Origin: Betaproteobacteria bacterium RIFCSPLOWO2_02_FULL_63_19
GTDB taxonomy: Bacteria > Pseudomonadota > Gammaproteobacteria > Burkholderiales > SG8-39
Assembly: GCA_001770415.1 (NCBI GenBank)
Contig: MEQX01000005.1
Span: 33,095-70,474 of the forward strand
Direction: 5' to 3'
DNA length: 37,380 nucleotides
Every line of letters starts with the position of its first letter. The stretch's first letter is position 1. The notes beneath the pieces are model-generated. The model did no database searches and had not been told where the DNA came from. It was given only the letters and a program-made list of their open reading frames with translations. Shown here piece after piece: positions 14,871 to 22,694 of this stretch. The translations under genes and the position numbers were made by a program.

Positions 14871-16772
14871 TTACTGTTTCAGTTTCTCGGCGAGCACGTC
14901 ACGGATCGTGGTGGGCTTGATCGCCTGGCCCTTGACTTCGCTCCAGCAGTCCACGTCGATCAGGTAGCGCGAGCGCAACAGCGTCGCAACCGCCGAGTAG
15001 CGGCGGTTGGTTTCGTCGATGATCTTGTCATCGGGGCGGTCGCTCCAGTTGCCCTCGACGGTCATCACTTTCTTGAAGCGCTGCATGATTTCCTTGATTC
15101 CGGACGGAAGCGGTTGCAAGAACTGCAGGTGCATCGAGGATACCTTGTGACCCTCCTCGCGCAGCGATTCGACCGCTTCTTCGATCGCGCCCTTGGTGCT
15201 GCCCCAGCCAATGACCAAGAGATCGCCTTTTGGATCGCCGAACACCGTCGGTGCCTTCAGGGTCTTCTGCAGCGCCGCCAACTTGAGGCTGCGGGAATGA
15301 ATGCTGTCCTGATTGATTTCCGGGTCGTACGCGACGTGGCTTCGGCGGTCGTGAGCCAGCCCGGTCAGAGTGTGCATGCCGCCGGGCTGCCCCGGGATGA
15401 AGCGTCGCGCGAGCCCGGTATCCTTGTCCCAGTCGTAGGCGGTGACGCCCTTGGGTACCGGGCTCTGGTCAACCGGCGGCGCAATCCATGAGTCGCTGAA
15501 CTTCGGGCGCGGAAACGGCTGCTGCGACGTGGCCAGACTGGCGTCCGTCAGGACGACAACGACCATGTTGAAGGTTTCGGCGATCTTGCGCGCGGTGATA
15601 ATCGAATAGAAGCAATCCTCGATGGTGGCCGGTGCCATGACCACCTTGGGTGCGTCGCCGTGGCTGCCGTAAATGGCGGTCATCAGGTCGCCCTGCTCGT
15701 ACTTTGTCGGCTGCCCGGTGCTGGGGCCGCCACGCTGCACGTTGACGACGACCAGCGGGATCTCGCCCATCACAGCGAGCCCTATTCCTTCCTGCTTGAG
15801 CGAGTAGCCGGGTCCCGATGTGATCGTCACCGCGCACTTGCCGGCATAGGATGCACCGATTGCGAACGCGCATGCGGCGATTTCGTCCTCGGCCTGATGG
15901 ACGATGCCGCCGACCTTGTCGAAGACATCCGACAGGTAGTGCGAGGCCGACGTGGCGGGGGTGATGGGATACATGGCGCAGATTTCCATCCCCGAGGCCA
16001 GGATTCCGAGCGCCAGAGCGGTATTGCCGTTAACCACGATCTGCGGCTCGGTTGCGCGCACCGCCGGAATTCGGAAGCGAAAGTCCAGGTTCGCGCCGGC
16101 CCACTTGTAGCCCGCCTCCAGCAGCTTGACGTTCGCATCGACGACGCTGCGGTCCTTCTTGCCGAACGCGAGCTCTATCTGATCCACGCCCAGCCGCAGA
16201 TCCAAGCTGTACAGGTAGCACAGCATGCCCAGCGCGAACATGTTCTTGCCGCGCCGCGGATCCGAAACCAGGGTCTTGCACTCCTTTTCCATCGGGATCT
16301 CATAGACCCGATACCCGGCGGCAACGAGTCCGTCATGGGTTTCGATATACGATGCCGCGATCTTCGGGTCTGCGTGCTCGCGCCACATGCTCTCGAGAAG
16401 GATGATGCAGCCGGACTTGAGTTCATTCGCACGAACGCGGCCCAGCAGCACCTGCTCGTTGAAGGCGACGACCAGGTCGGTTTCGTTGCCGCCGTTAGTG
16501 ACGTAGGTCGACCCGATGCGGATGCGATTGCCGCTGCCACCCTCGACGCTGCGGGCAGGCGGGCGGATTTCGGCGGGGATGATTTCGACGGTCCAGATGC
16601 CGTTACCCATCTGCGCGGCGATCGAGCCCAGCGACTGGCCGCATTTTTGTGCGCCCTCGCCTGAATCGCTGATGATCTCGACGACGTGCTCCTTCAGCGT
16701 CGTGACCGATTCCTTGCTCGTCTCGACCGCCTTCTTGACGGCTTTCTTGGGGGGGGTGGTCATTTCATTCAT
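14871..16772 (-). CDS. 2-oxoacid:ferredoxin oxidoreductase fused gamma-alpha subunit (second system)
   Basis: This 633-residue fused gamma-alpha subunit pairs with the beta subunit at 13821-14807. A Lys-rich N-terminal extension (PPKKAVKKAVETSKES) precedes the gamma domain. The alpha domain carries NGNTALALGILASGMEI, the canonical YPITPATSASHYL motif, TSGPGYSLKQEGIGLA and VNVQRGGPSTGQPTKYEQ. The C-terminal part (GDLLVIGWGSTKGAIEEAVE) is the transketolase-C-like domain. I chose the ATG at 16772 because CGGAAC lies 6-7 bases upstream and the longer frame would run into nfnB. No separate ferredoxin (delta) gene is present; ferredoxin domains occur instead in the neighbouring 757-residue protein. 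The gene lies 76 bases after nfnB on the same strand. Confidence 0.9.
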   Translation of the reverse strand: MNEMTTPPKKAVKKAVETSKESVTTLKEHVVEIISDSGEGAQKCGQSLGSIAAQMGNGIWTVEIIPAEIRPPARSVEGGSGNRIRIGSTYVTNGGNETDLVVAFNEQVLLGRVRANELKSGCIILLESMWREHADPKIAASYIETHDGLVAAGYRVYEIPMEKECKTLVSDPRRGKNMFALGMLCYLYSLDLRLGVDQIELAFGKKDRSVVDANVKLLEAGYKWAGANLDFRFRIPAVRATEPQIVVNGNTALALGILASGMEICAMYPITPATSASHYLSDVFDKVGGIVHQAEDEIAACAFAIGASYAGKCAVTITSGPGYSLKQEGIGLAVMGEIPLVVVNVQRGGPSTGQPTKYEQGDLMTAIYGSHGDAPKVVMAPATIEDCFYSIITARKIAETFNMVVVVLTDASLATSQQPFPRPKFSDSWIAPPVDQSPVPKGVTAYDWDKDTGLARRFIPGQPGGMHTLTGLAHDRRSHVAYDPEINQDSIHSRSLKLAALQKTLKAPTVFGDPKGDLLVIGWGSTKGAIEEAVESLREEGHKVSSMHLQFLQPLPSGIKEIMQRFKKVMTVEGNWSDRPDDKIIDETNRRYSAVATLLRSRYLIDVDCWSEVKGQAIKPTTIRDVLAEKLKQ

Positions 16773-16848
16773 TTTCGTTCCGTGGCTGCGGTTGAGCGCT
16801 TGCGTTGCTATAGGAATGGTTCGGGCCAGCGAGGCATAGTCCGCGCCC

Positions 16849-18351
16849 CTAGGCAATGCGCACGCGCGCGAAGTTCTTTTCCTTGATGTCGATTCCGAAC
16901 AGTGTGCCCGGGCCGCCGACGCCCACGTAGGGCAGTCCCGGGTCGCGGATGCCCAGATAGGCTTTCATGCTTCGTGCCGCCTTGCGGCCCGCGCCCATGG
17001 CCTCGATCACGGTCGCCGCACCCGTGACGATGTCGCCGCCGGCGAACACGCCGGCAACCGAGGTTGCGAGCTGCTCATCGGTGCCGATGTAGCCCCATTT
17101 GTTGAGCTTCAGCTTGGAGGTCTGACCCATGATCGGGTTGGCATTGGTGCCGATCGCATACACGATCAGATCGGTCTCGAAATCGAACTCGCTGCCGGCA
17201 ATCGGAACCGGCCGGCGCCTGCCCGAATCGTCGGGCTCGCCGAGTTCCATGCGAATGCAGCGCATACCTCGCACGTTGCCCTTGCCATCGTCGAGGACCG
17301 ACACCGGGTTCGTGAGCCAGTTGAACTGAATTCCTTCCTGTTCGGCGTGATGGATTTCCTCGGCACGGGCGGGGGCTTCCTTGCGTGAACGGCGGTAGAT
17401 GCAATAGACGTTCTCCGCGCCCAGCCTCAGCGACACCCGCATGGCGTCCATCGCCGTATTGCCCGCCCCGACCACCGCCACGTGACGGGCCGGGGGCATC
17501 GGCGTGTCGAAATCAGGGAAATCCTTGGCGCGCATCAGGTTGCAGCGCGTGAGCAATTCGTTCGCCGACAGTACGCCGTTGAGCGAATCTCCCGGAATTC
17601 CGAGCATGGTCGGATAGCCGGCGCCGACGCCGACGAATACCGCGTGGTAGCCCATTTCGTCGATCATCTGCTCGATGGTGAACAGGCGGCCGACCAAGGT
17701 GTTGCACTCGAACTTGACCCCGAGCTTCTTGAGATTGTTGATTTCCGCGTCGATCACTTCGTTTGGCAGACGGAAGTCGGGGATCCCGTAGCGCAATACA
17801 CCACCGGGCTGGTGGAAGGCTTCATAGACCGTGACATCGCATCCCGCTTTGGCCATATCCGCCGCGCACGCCATGCCGGCCGGCCCGGATCCGACAATGC
17901 CAACACGGTGGCGGTTCGGTTCAATATAGGGGATATTGATCCAGCCTTCCTTGATTGCGGTATCGCCGACAAAGCGCTCCAGCCGCCCGATGGCGACCGG
18001 TTCCAGCGAATCCCCGACCGTACACACCCCCTCGCACTGGTTTTCCTGCGGACAGACGCGGCCGCAGATGGACGGCAGCAGATTGGTGTCGGTGAGAATG
18101 TCGTAAGCGTCGCGGAACTTGTTCTCGCTGATCTTCTGTATGAAGCCCGGAATGTTGATTCCCACCGGGCAGCCGGCGATGCAGGGCTCGTCCGGGCAGA
18201 GCATGCAGCGCTCGGACTCGCGCAGCGCGTCTTCGAGGCCATAGCCGCAGGCGACCTCCTCGAAGTTCTTCGCGCGCTCTTTCGGATCCCGTTCGCGCAT
18301 CGGCGTGCGCTCCTGGGGGATGTTGCGTATGGTCTTCTTCTTGGTTGCCAT
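16849..18351 (-). CDS. nfnB: NfnB/NfnL-like large subunit of NADH-dependent ferredoxin:NADP+ oxidoreductase (GltD-like)
   Basis: This 500-residue iron-sulfur flavoprotein is probably the bifurcating subunit of an Nfn transhydrogenase, which couples ferredoxin, NADH and NADPH. The N-terminal half has two [4Fe-4S] cysteine sets: Cys49, 52, 57, 61 (CMLCPDEPCIAGCPVGI) and Cys96, 100, 106, 110 (CGRVCPQENQCEGVC). FAD binds at VGIVGSGPAGMACA and NADPH at VAVVGAGNTAMDAMRVSLRLGA. The domain is shared with glutamate synthase small subunit, but the adjacent nfnA-like gene and absence of gltB favour Nfn. It starts 6 bases after the nfnA stop. Residue 500 is followed by a short gap to the oxidoreductase genes, so all probably share a transcript. 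Confidence 0.83.
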   Translation of the reverse strand: MATKKKTIRNIPQERTPMRERDPKERAKNFEEVACGYGLEDALRESERCMLCPDEPCIAGCPVGINIPGFIQKISENKFRDAYDILTDTNLLPSICGRVCPQENQCEGVCTVGDSLEPVAIGRLERFVGDTAIKEGWINIPYIEPNRHRVGIVGSGPAGMACAADMAKAGCDVTVYEAFHQPGGVLRYGIPDFRLPNEVIDAEINNLKKLGVKFECNTLVGRLFTIEQMIDEMGYHAVFVGVGAGYPTMLGIPGDSLNGVLSANELLTRCNLMRAKDFPDFDTPMPPARHVAVVGAGNTAMDAMRVSLRLGAENVYCIYRRSRKEAPARAEEIHHAEQEGIQFNWLTNPVSVLDDGKGNVRGMRCIRMELGEPDDSGRRRPVPIAGSEFDFETDLIVYAIGTNANPIMGQTSKLKLNKWGYIGTDEQLATSVAGVFAGGDIVTGAATVIEAMGAGRKAARSMKAYLGIRDPGLPYVGVGGPGTLFGIDIKEKNFARVRIA

Positions 18352-18357
18352 GGTGTA

Positions 18358-19260
18358 CTAAGCTTTGACAGTGGATGCCGAGACGCCGAGCGACGCTGAC
18401 GCAGCGTCGATCTGCTGCTGCATACGGCAGTTCGCCTCCCAGCGTTCGAGCGCGATTCGTTCCGCTTTCGTGTAGCGGCGCAGCCGCGTCATCAGATCGT
18501 CGAAATCGACCAGGTGTCCATCGAAGTCCGGGCCGTCGACGCAGGCAAACTTCACCTGGTCGCCCAACTTCACCCGGCAGCCTCCGCACATCCCGGTCCC
18601 GTCGACCATGACCGGATTCAGGCTCACCATGGTCTTGATTGCGTGCGGACGCGTCGTCTCCGCACAGCCTTTCATCATGATCGGCGGTCCGATCGCGATG
18701 ACCTCGTCGATGTCTGCGTGCTTGGAGATGGCCAGCTTGATGCCCTCGGTGACGAGCCCCTTGATGCCGGCCGAGCCGTCGTCGGTGCAGACGATGAATT
18801 CGTCGCAGCACGCCCTGAACTTGTCTTCCCAGAACACCAGGCCCTTGTTTCTGAATCCGAGCACGCCGATCACGTACGCGCCGGCTTCCTTGAAGGCACG
18901 GGCCTGCGGGTAGACGGGCGCGACTCCAAGTCCGCCGCCTACGCAAACCACTTTTTTCGCATGGCTGATGGGGCTCGGGATGCCCATCGGTCCGACCATT
19001 GCATAGAGGCTGGTCCCGACCCGGCATTCCCGCTGCATCTCCTTCGTCGTTTTTCCGACTGCCTGTATGACCAGCGTGATGGTGCCTTCCTTCCGGTCGA
19101 AATCGGCAATGGTGAGCGGGATGCGTTCGCCGTGCTCGTTCAACATCACGATCACAAACTGGCCCGGTTTGGCGGCCTTTGCCATCATCGGATGCCGGAC
19201 TTCCAGAAGGTACGTGACGTCGGAAAAATCCTCGCGCTTGATAATCTCAAAACTGGACAT
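18358..19260 (-). CDS. nfnA: NfnA/NfnS-like small subunit, FAD/NAD-binding, [2Fe-2S]
   Basis: This roughly 300-residue protein has the ferredoxin-reductase fold of DHOD-B, SudB and NfnA. An FAD-binding barrel (PGQFVIVMLNEHGERIPLTIADF) precedes the NAD-binding domain (VVCVGGGLGVAPVYP). The [2Fe-2S] site is at the C-terminal end: Cys225, Cys228 and Cys240 (GTGMCGGCRVKLGDQVKFAC), with Asp220 at the position and spacing of the unusual Asp ligand known in NfnA. With nfnB directly downstream this is the expected nfnAB pair. I chose the ATG at 19260 (MSSFEIIKRE). ATG at 19272 and TTG at 19275 are in-frame alternatives; none has a good Shine-Dalgarno. The alternative annotation, sulfide dehydrogenase (SudB), belongs to the same enzyme group. 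Confidence 0.83.
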   Translation of the reverse strand: MSSFEIIKREDFSDVTYLLEVRHPMMAKAAKPGQFVIVMLNEHGERIPLTIADFDRKEGTITLVIQAVGKTTKEMQRECRVGTSLYAMVGPMGIPSPISHAKKVVCVGGGLGVAPVYPQARAFKEAGAYVIGVLGFRNKGLVFWEDKFRACCDEFIVCTDDGSAGIKGLVTEGIKLAISKHADIDEVIAIGPPIMMKGCAETTRPHAIKTMVSLNPVMVDGTGMCGGCRVKLGDQVKFACVDGPDFDGHLVDFDDLMTRLRRYTKAERIALERWEANCRMQQQIDAASASLGVSASTVKA

Positions 19261-19275
19261 GCGATACACCATCAA

Positions 19276-19775
19276 ATTATCGTGTAATCAAATATTTAGC
19301 CTGGGTCCGGAGCCCGTCTATTGCCTGCTTTGCGCAGGCCTTCCGAGATTCGATCTCAGCGGTCTGCGCGCAATGTATTGCGTCCGACCCGTTCCATATT
19401 GATGTAGCGCAAATGCCGGTCTGTTTGGTGCGGAAACTGCGCCAGCGACGCTGAGTGGATCGGCTAATGTTGACAGAAATAATAAAGATTAAAGCCCGTG
19501 CAGAATTTGACGATTTCGACGCTATTTTACTCCGTGATTCGCAGCAAGCGTGCGCCATTTTTTGCTGCCGAAGCAACATCGCGGCAACTTGGTCATTCGG
19601 GCGCCAAAGGTATAATGAAAAAACATGCCGGTTCGCGGTTTCGTTGAATAATCCGTGCTTCTCGTTGTCTGCCGCATGACCCACAAACGGTGCCATCTGT
19701 GTCGTGCATCGGCGGTGGGCGCGCCAGAGGCACAGAGGCGGATTGCCGGGTCGCGGGCGGCTGTCAAACCGGTCT
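19276..19775. other. AT-richer intergenic spacer between nfnA and tRNA-Thr
   Basis: About 500 bases with clearly lower GC than the neighbourhood and no convincing gene. It contains a promoter-like element (listed separately), a TTGACA at 19470-19475 without a matching -10, and an inverted repeat GCAGCAA (19541-19547) / TTGCTGC (19562-19568). The left end must hold the nfnA promoter. Nothing here looks like a transposon or integrase remnant. Confidence 0.55.
19589..19616 (+). promoter_or_regulatory. Sigma70-type promoter upstream of tRNA-Thr
   Basis: A perfect -10 hexamer TATAAT (19611-19616) and a -35 candidate TTGGTC (19589-19594) have a 16-bp spacer. It points to the tRNA-Thr gene about 155 bases away, so it may drive the tRNA through a leader, or an unseen small RNA. 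Confidence 0.5.
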
Positions 19776-19851
19776 GCCGGGTTAGCTCAGCTGGTAGAGC
19801 AGCGCATTTGTAATGCGACGGTCGAGGGTTCGAATCCTTTACCCGGCACCA
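19776..19851 (+). tRNA. tRNA-Thr (anticodon TGT)
   Basis: The 76-base cloverleaf is complete. Acceptor arms GCCGGGT (19776-19782) and ACCCGGC (19841-19847) pair fully. The D-stem GCTC/GAGC is intact. The anticodon loop TTTGTAA has anticodon TGT at 19809-19811, which reads ACA and probably other ACN codons. The T-arm contains GGTTCGAATCC. The discriminator A and CCA end (19849-19851) are encoded. The first anticodon-stem pair is a G-A mismatch, also seen in known threonine tRNAs. Confidence 0.96.
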
Positions 19852-19937
19852 CTCCCTCGGCGGGCGGATTGTTTCCCGTTCCGGATTTGGGTCCATTCAC
19901 GATAACACTCGACGCTGACGTGCGGAACAACTCGATC

Positions 19938-20618
19938 GTGAGGCGCAGTGCCATTGTGCTGTTGTTTCTTGCATCGTTCACGTGCGCCCAGTCGGTTTCA
20001 GACCTCGGATTCACGACCGGAGCGAGCGAGGCGCTCGCAGCCCTGTACGCGCGCAGGTTCGACGCACCGGTCCCGGAGCGTTTCGCCCAATGGAAGACGT
20101 TTGCCAGGGAGCAGAAGAAGGCGCCGTTCTCACGGCGGCTCGAAGCGGCCAAGGGACGCGAGTCCGATACGCTGCAGGCGGTCAATGACGCCATCAACGG
20201 CCAGGTCAAGTGGGTCGGGGACAAGGAGCATTGGGGCGCGAACGATTATTGGGCTACGCCAGCGGAGTCGATTGCAAGCGCGGGCGGCGATTGCGAGGAC
20301 TTTTCGATCGCAAAGTACTACCTGCTCAAGGAACTCGGGGTGCCGTTGCAGCGACTGCGCATCACCTATGTGCGCGCCATTAAGTTCAAAGAACCGGCGC
20401 ATATGGTGCTCGCCTATTACGCGAGTCCTGACGCCGAGCCGCTCATCCTGGACAATATTGATCCCGAAGTGCGCGGCGCTTCACAGAGAACAGACCTGGA
20501 GCCCATATACAGCTTCAACGACGACGAGGTCAGGCTGGGAAACAAGCGGGGCAGGCCGTCGCAGATCCGGGCCTGGTTGACCCTGCAGCAGCATCTCCTC
20601 GCCGAGAGCAAAATCTGA
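19938..20618 (+). CDS. lapG: LapG-like periplasmic transglutaminase-like cysteine protease
   Basis: LapG is a periplasmic, usually calcium-dependent protease that cleaves the anchor of a large surface adhesin and so releases biofilm cells. The 226-residue product begins with a signal peptide (RRSAIVLLFLASFTCAQS; no proper lipobox). The mature domain has the catalytic triad Cys119 (GGDCEDFSIAKY), His155 (EPAHMVLAYY) and Asp172 (ILDNI). The start is uncertain: GTG at 19938 gives a compact signal peptide, GTG at 19920 is an alternative. The open frame runs back through the tRNA, which is clearly not coding. lapD follows 21 bases later, as expected for this regulatory pair. No adhesin gene is in the window. 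Confidence 0.88.
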   Translation: MRRSAIVLLFLASFTCAQSVSDLGFTTGASEALAALYARRFDAPVPERFAQWKTFAREQKKAPFSRRLEAAKGRESDTLQAVNDAINGQVKWVGDKEHWGANDYWATPAESIASAGGDCEDFSIAKYYLLKELGVPLQRLRITYVRAIKFKEPAHMVLAYYASPDAEPLILDNIDPEVRGASQRTDLEPIYSFNDDEVRLGNKRGRPSQIRAWLTLQQHLLAESKI

Positions 20619-20639
20619 ACACGGCAGAATCGGAAACCT

Positions 20640-22586
20640 ATGACACTCGCCCGACAACTTCTCGCCGGCATTACATTGGCCTTCATCGCGCTGCTCGTTG
20701 GCATCGAGGCCATTTATGTCTCGACGGCGCGCAGCCACCTGGAGCAGCAACTCGACGCGCACGCGAACGAGACGGCCACGTCGCTCGCCTTGTCGCTGGG
20801 CTCGCGCGCCAGTTCGCTCGACGCGTCGCTGGTCAACATCACGGTCAATCCGGTATTCGATAGAGGGTACTTCGAATCGATCGAAGTGCGAACGACACGC
20901 GGCGAGCGCATTTTCGGCCGCAGACTGGAGCACAGGGAGGTCGACGTGCCCGCTTGGTTTGCGGCGGCCGTCGCCCTGCAAGGCCCCGTCGGGGAAGCAT
21001 TCGTTACGTCCGGCTGGAAACAGCTTGGCAAGGTCGTCGTGCAGATCCACCCGGGATACGCGTACCAGCAACTCTACGACACCGCGCTCGCCACGCTGGC
21101 CTGGCTGGCCGCGCTGTTCGCCTTCGCGCTGGTCGGCGTGCGCTACTATCTGGCCGGAATTCTCAAGCCGTTGAGGGAGATTGAACAGACGGCGCTCGCC
21201 GTCAGCAACCGCAATTTCGTATCGATCGCCGCCGAGCCGGGCACGCGCGAACTGCAGCGGGTCACGCGCGCCATGAACAGCCTGTCGGCCAAGATTCGCG
21301 ACGTCATCATGCAGGAGTCCGAGCGCGCCGAGCATCTGCGCAAGGAGGCCTTCGAAGACTCCCTCACCGGACAACTCAACCGTCGCGGATTCGAACAGGC
21401 GGTGGCAGCATCGCTCGATGAAAGCGGTGAAATCCATTCCGGCGCACTTGGACTTTTCTTCGTCTCCGGGTTGGAGGAGGTCAATGGGCTCTTCGGAATG
21501 TCACGCGGCAACGAGGTCATGAAGCTCGTTGCGGAAGCTCTGGCGGCGCCGGGGGCTCACGGCAAGGCGAAGGTGGGGCGCTGGCAGGGACCTACGCTCG
21601 CAGCGTTTGTTCCCAACGTCGAGGAACCGGCCGCGATTGAGTGGGCCAATCGCATTTGCAGCGAAATTACCGCGAAACTGCGTGGGGAGGATTTGCCGGA
21701 GGCCGTCTTGCTCTCGGGCGGAGTTGCCCATTTCAGCGAAGAAACGATTACGCTCGCGCCCCTGGCCGAAATGGCCGAAGGCGCACTGGCGGAAGCGGTG
21801 AAGAACGGGGGCGCGGTTCTGGCGACGGTTCAAGGCGGCGCGCAAGCTTTGCGTGTGGGCCTCAAGAACGAAATCGAATCGGCCATTGCGAACGGCCGGA
21901 TTACGCTGCTCGCCCAGAGGGTGATTCCGACCACCAATCAGGGCGTGCTGCAGGTCGAATTGCTCTGCAGCCTGTCGGGTAGCGACGGCAATGTCATTTC
22001 CGCCGGCACGTTCGTGCCGATCGCGAGCCGGCACGGCCTGCTTGCTTCGCTGGACAGGAAGGTGATCGAACAGGCGTTGCTCGTGCTGGAGCGTTTCGAA
22101 TCGCTGCCTCGTGACGTGAGCGTCAACGTGTCCATGCAAAGCATCGGCGACAAGGGTTTCCGCACGGCACTCTTGGAGCTGTTTTCGAAGAAGAAACTGC
22201 TCGCCGGGCGGCTCATTTTCGAAATCACCGGCCGCGCGGCGAGCCACCTGCCGGAATTGGCCAAGGGGTTCTCGGCCGAATTGCGCGGGGTCGGTGCGCG
22301 CGTCGCGCTCGACAATTTCGACATCGATCGCAATGCCATGTCGATCGTGCACGAGCTGTTGCCCGCGTACATCAAGCTCGCACCGGCATTTACGCAGCAA
22401 GTCACGTCGCGCGAGGACCTGCGCTTCATTGTCGAGGCGATGGTGCGGATGCTGCGGCCGCTCGAAATTCCGCTGATCGCCCAGGGGGTGGAGGATCTCG
22501 CCTCCGTGCCGGTGCTGGCGCAACTCGGCGTCGCGGCCTACCAGGGCTATGCCGCGGGCAGGCCGGCGCCGCTGGCCGATTTGTAA
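20640..22586 (+). CDS. lapD: LapD-like inner-membrane c-di-GMP receptor (degenerate GGDEF-EAL)
   Basis: LapD binds c-di-GMP in the cytoplasm and, through its periplasmic domain, holds LapG inactive. The 648-residue product has a first membrane helix (about 7-27), a LapD/MoxY-type periplasmic domain, a second helix (about 150-170), HAMP (ILKPLREIEQTALAVSNRNF), and then GGDEF and EAL domains. Both are degenerate: the GGDEF signature is replaced by RWQGPTLAAF, and the EAL signature reads VELLCSL. It therefore should bind rather than make or degrade c-di-GMP, as in characterised LapD. Its position directly after lapG supports the call. Confidence 0.9.
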   Translation: MTLARQLLAGITLAFIALLVGIEAIYVSTARSHLEQQLDAHANETATSLALSLGSRASSLDASLVNITVNPVFDRGYFESIEVRTTRGERIFGRRLEHREVDVPAWFAAAVALQGPVGEAFVTSGWKQLGKVVVQIHPGYAYQQLYDTALATLAWLAALFAFALVGVRYYLAGILKPLREIEQTALAVSNRNFVSIAAEPGTRELQRVTRAMNSLSAKIRDVIMQESERAEHLRKEAFEDSLTGQLNRRGFEQAVAASLDESGEIHSGALGLFFVSGLEEVNGLFGMSRGNEVMKLVAEALAAPGAHGKAKVGRWQGPTLAAFVPNVEEPAAIEWANRICSEITAKLRGEDLPEAVLLSGGVAHFSEETITLAPLAEMAEGALAEAVKNGGAVLATVQGGAQALRVGLKNEIESAIANGRITLLAQRVIPTTNQGVLQVELLCSLSGSDGNVISAGTFVPIASRHGLLASLDRKVIEQALLVLERFESLPRDVSVNVSMQSIGDKGFRTALLELFSKKKLLAGRLIFEITGRAASHLPELAKGFSAELRGVGARVALDNFDIDRNAMSIVHELLPAYIKLAPAFTQQVTSREDLRFIVEAMVRMLRPLEIPLIAQGVEDLASVPVLAQLGVAAYQGYAAGRPAPLADL

Positions 22587-22653
22587 GTCGGGCAACATCG
22601 CAAGCGGGCGCGACTGATGCGTGGCCGGCTTCCGCGGACGCGCGAGATTGCGC

Positions 22654-22662
22654 TGTGATAAT
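22654..22662 (+). promoter_or_regulatory. Extended -10 promoter candidate upstream of the amidohydrolase gene
   Basis: TGTGATAAT provides a TGn extension (22654-22656) and a GATAAT hexamer (22657-22662). No good -35 is seen at 16-18 bp, which extended -10 promoters can lack. It is 32 bases upstream of the amidohydrolase ATG. Confidence 0.35.
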
Positions 22663-22694
22663 GTGAACGCCCTCTCCGGCGAACGGGATCACGA

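Noticed and set aside
16849-18351. Glutamate synthase small subunit (gltD)
   Set aside because: No gltB gene is adjacent, and the partner directly upstream is an NfnA-like protein with the Asp/Cys cluster set; Nfn is the better reading.
19776-19851. tRNA-Thr as an integration site of a genomic island
   Set aside because: I see no integrase gene and no repeated copy of the tRNA 3' end elsewhere in the window.
19704-19937. A longer lapG reading frame starting upstream of the tRNA
   Set aside because: It would translate straight through tRNA-Thr and put a long unrelated segment before the signal peptide.
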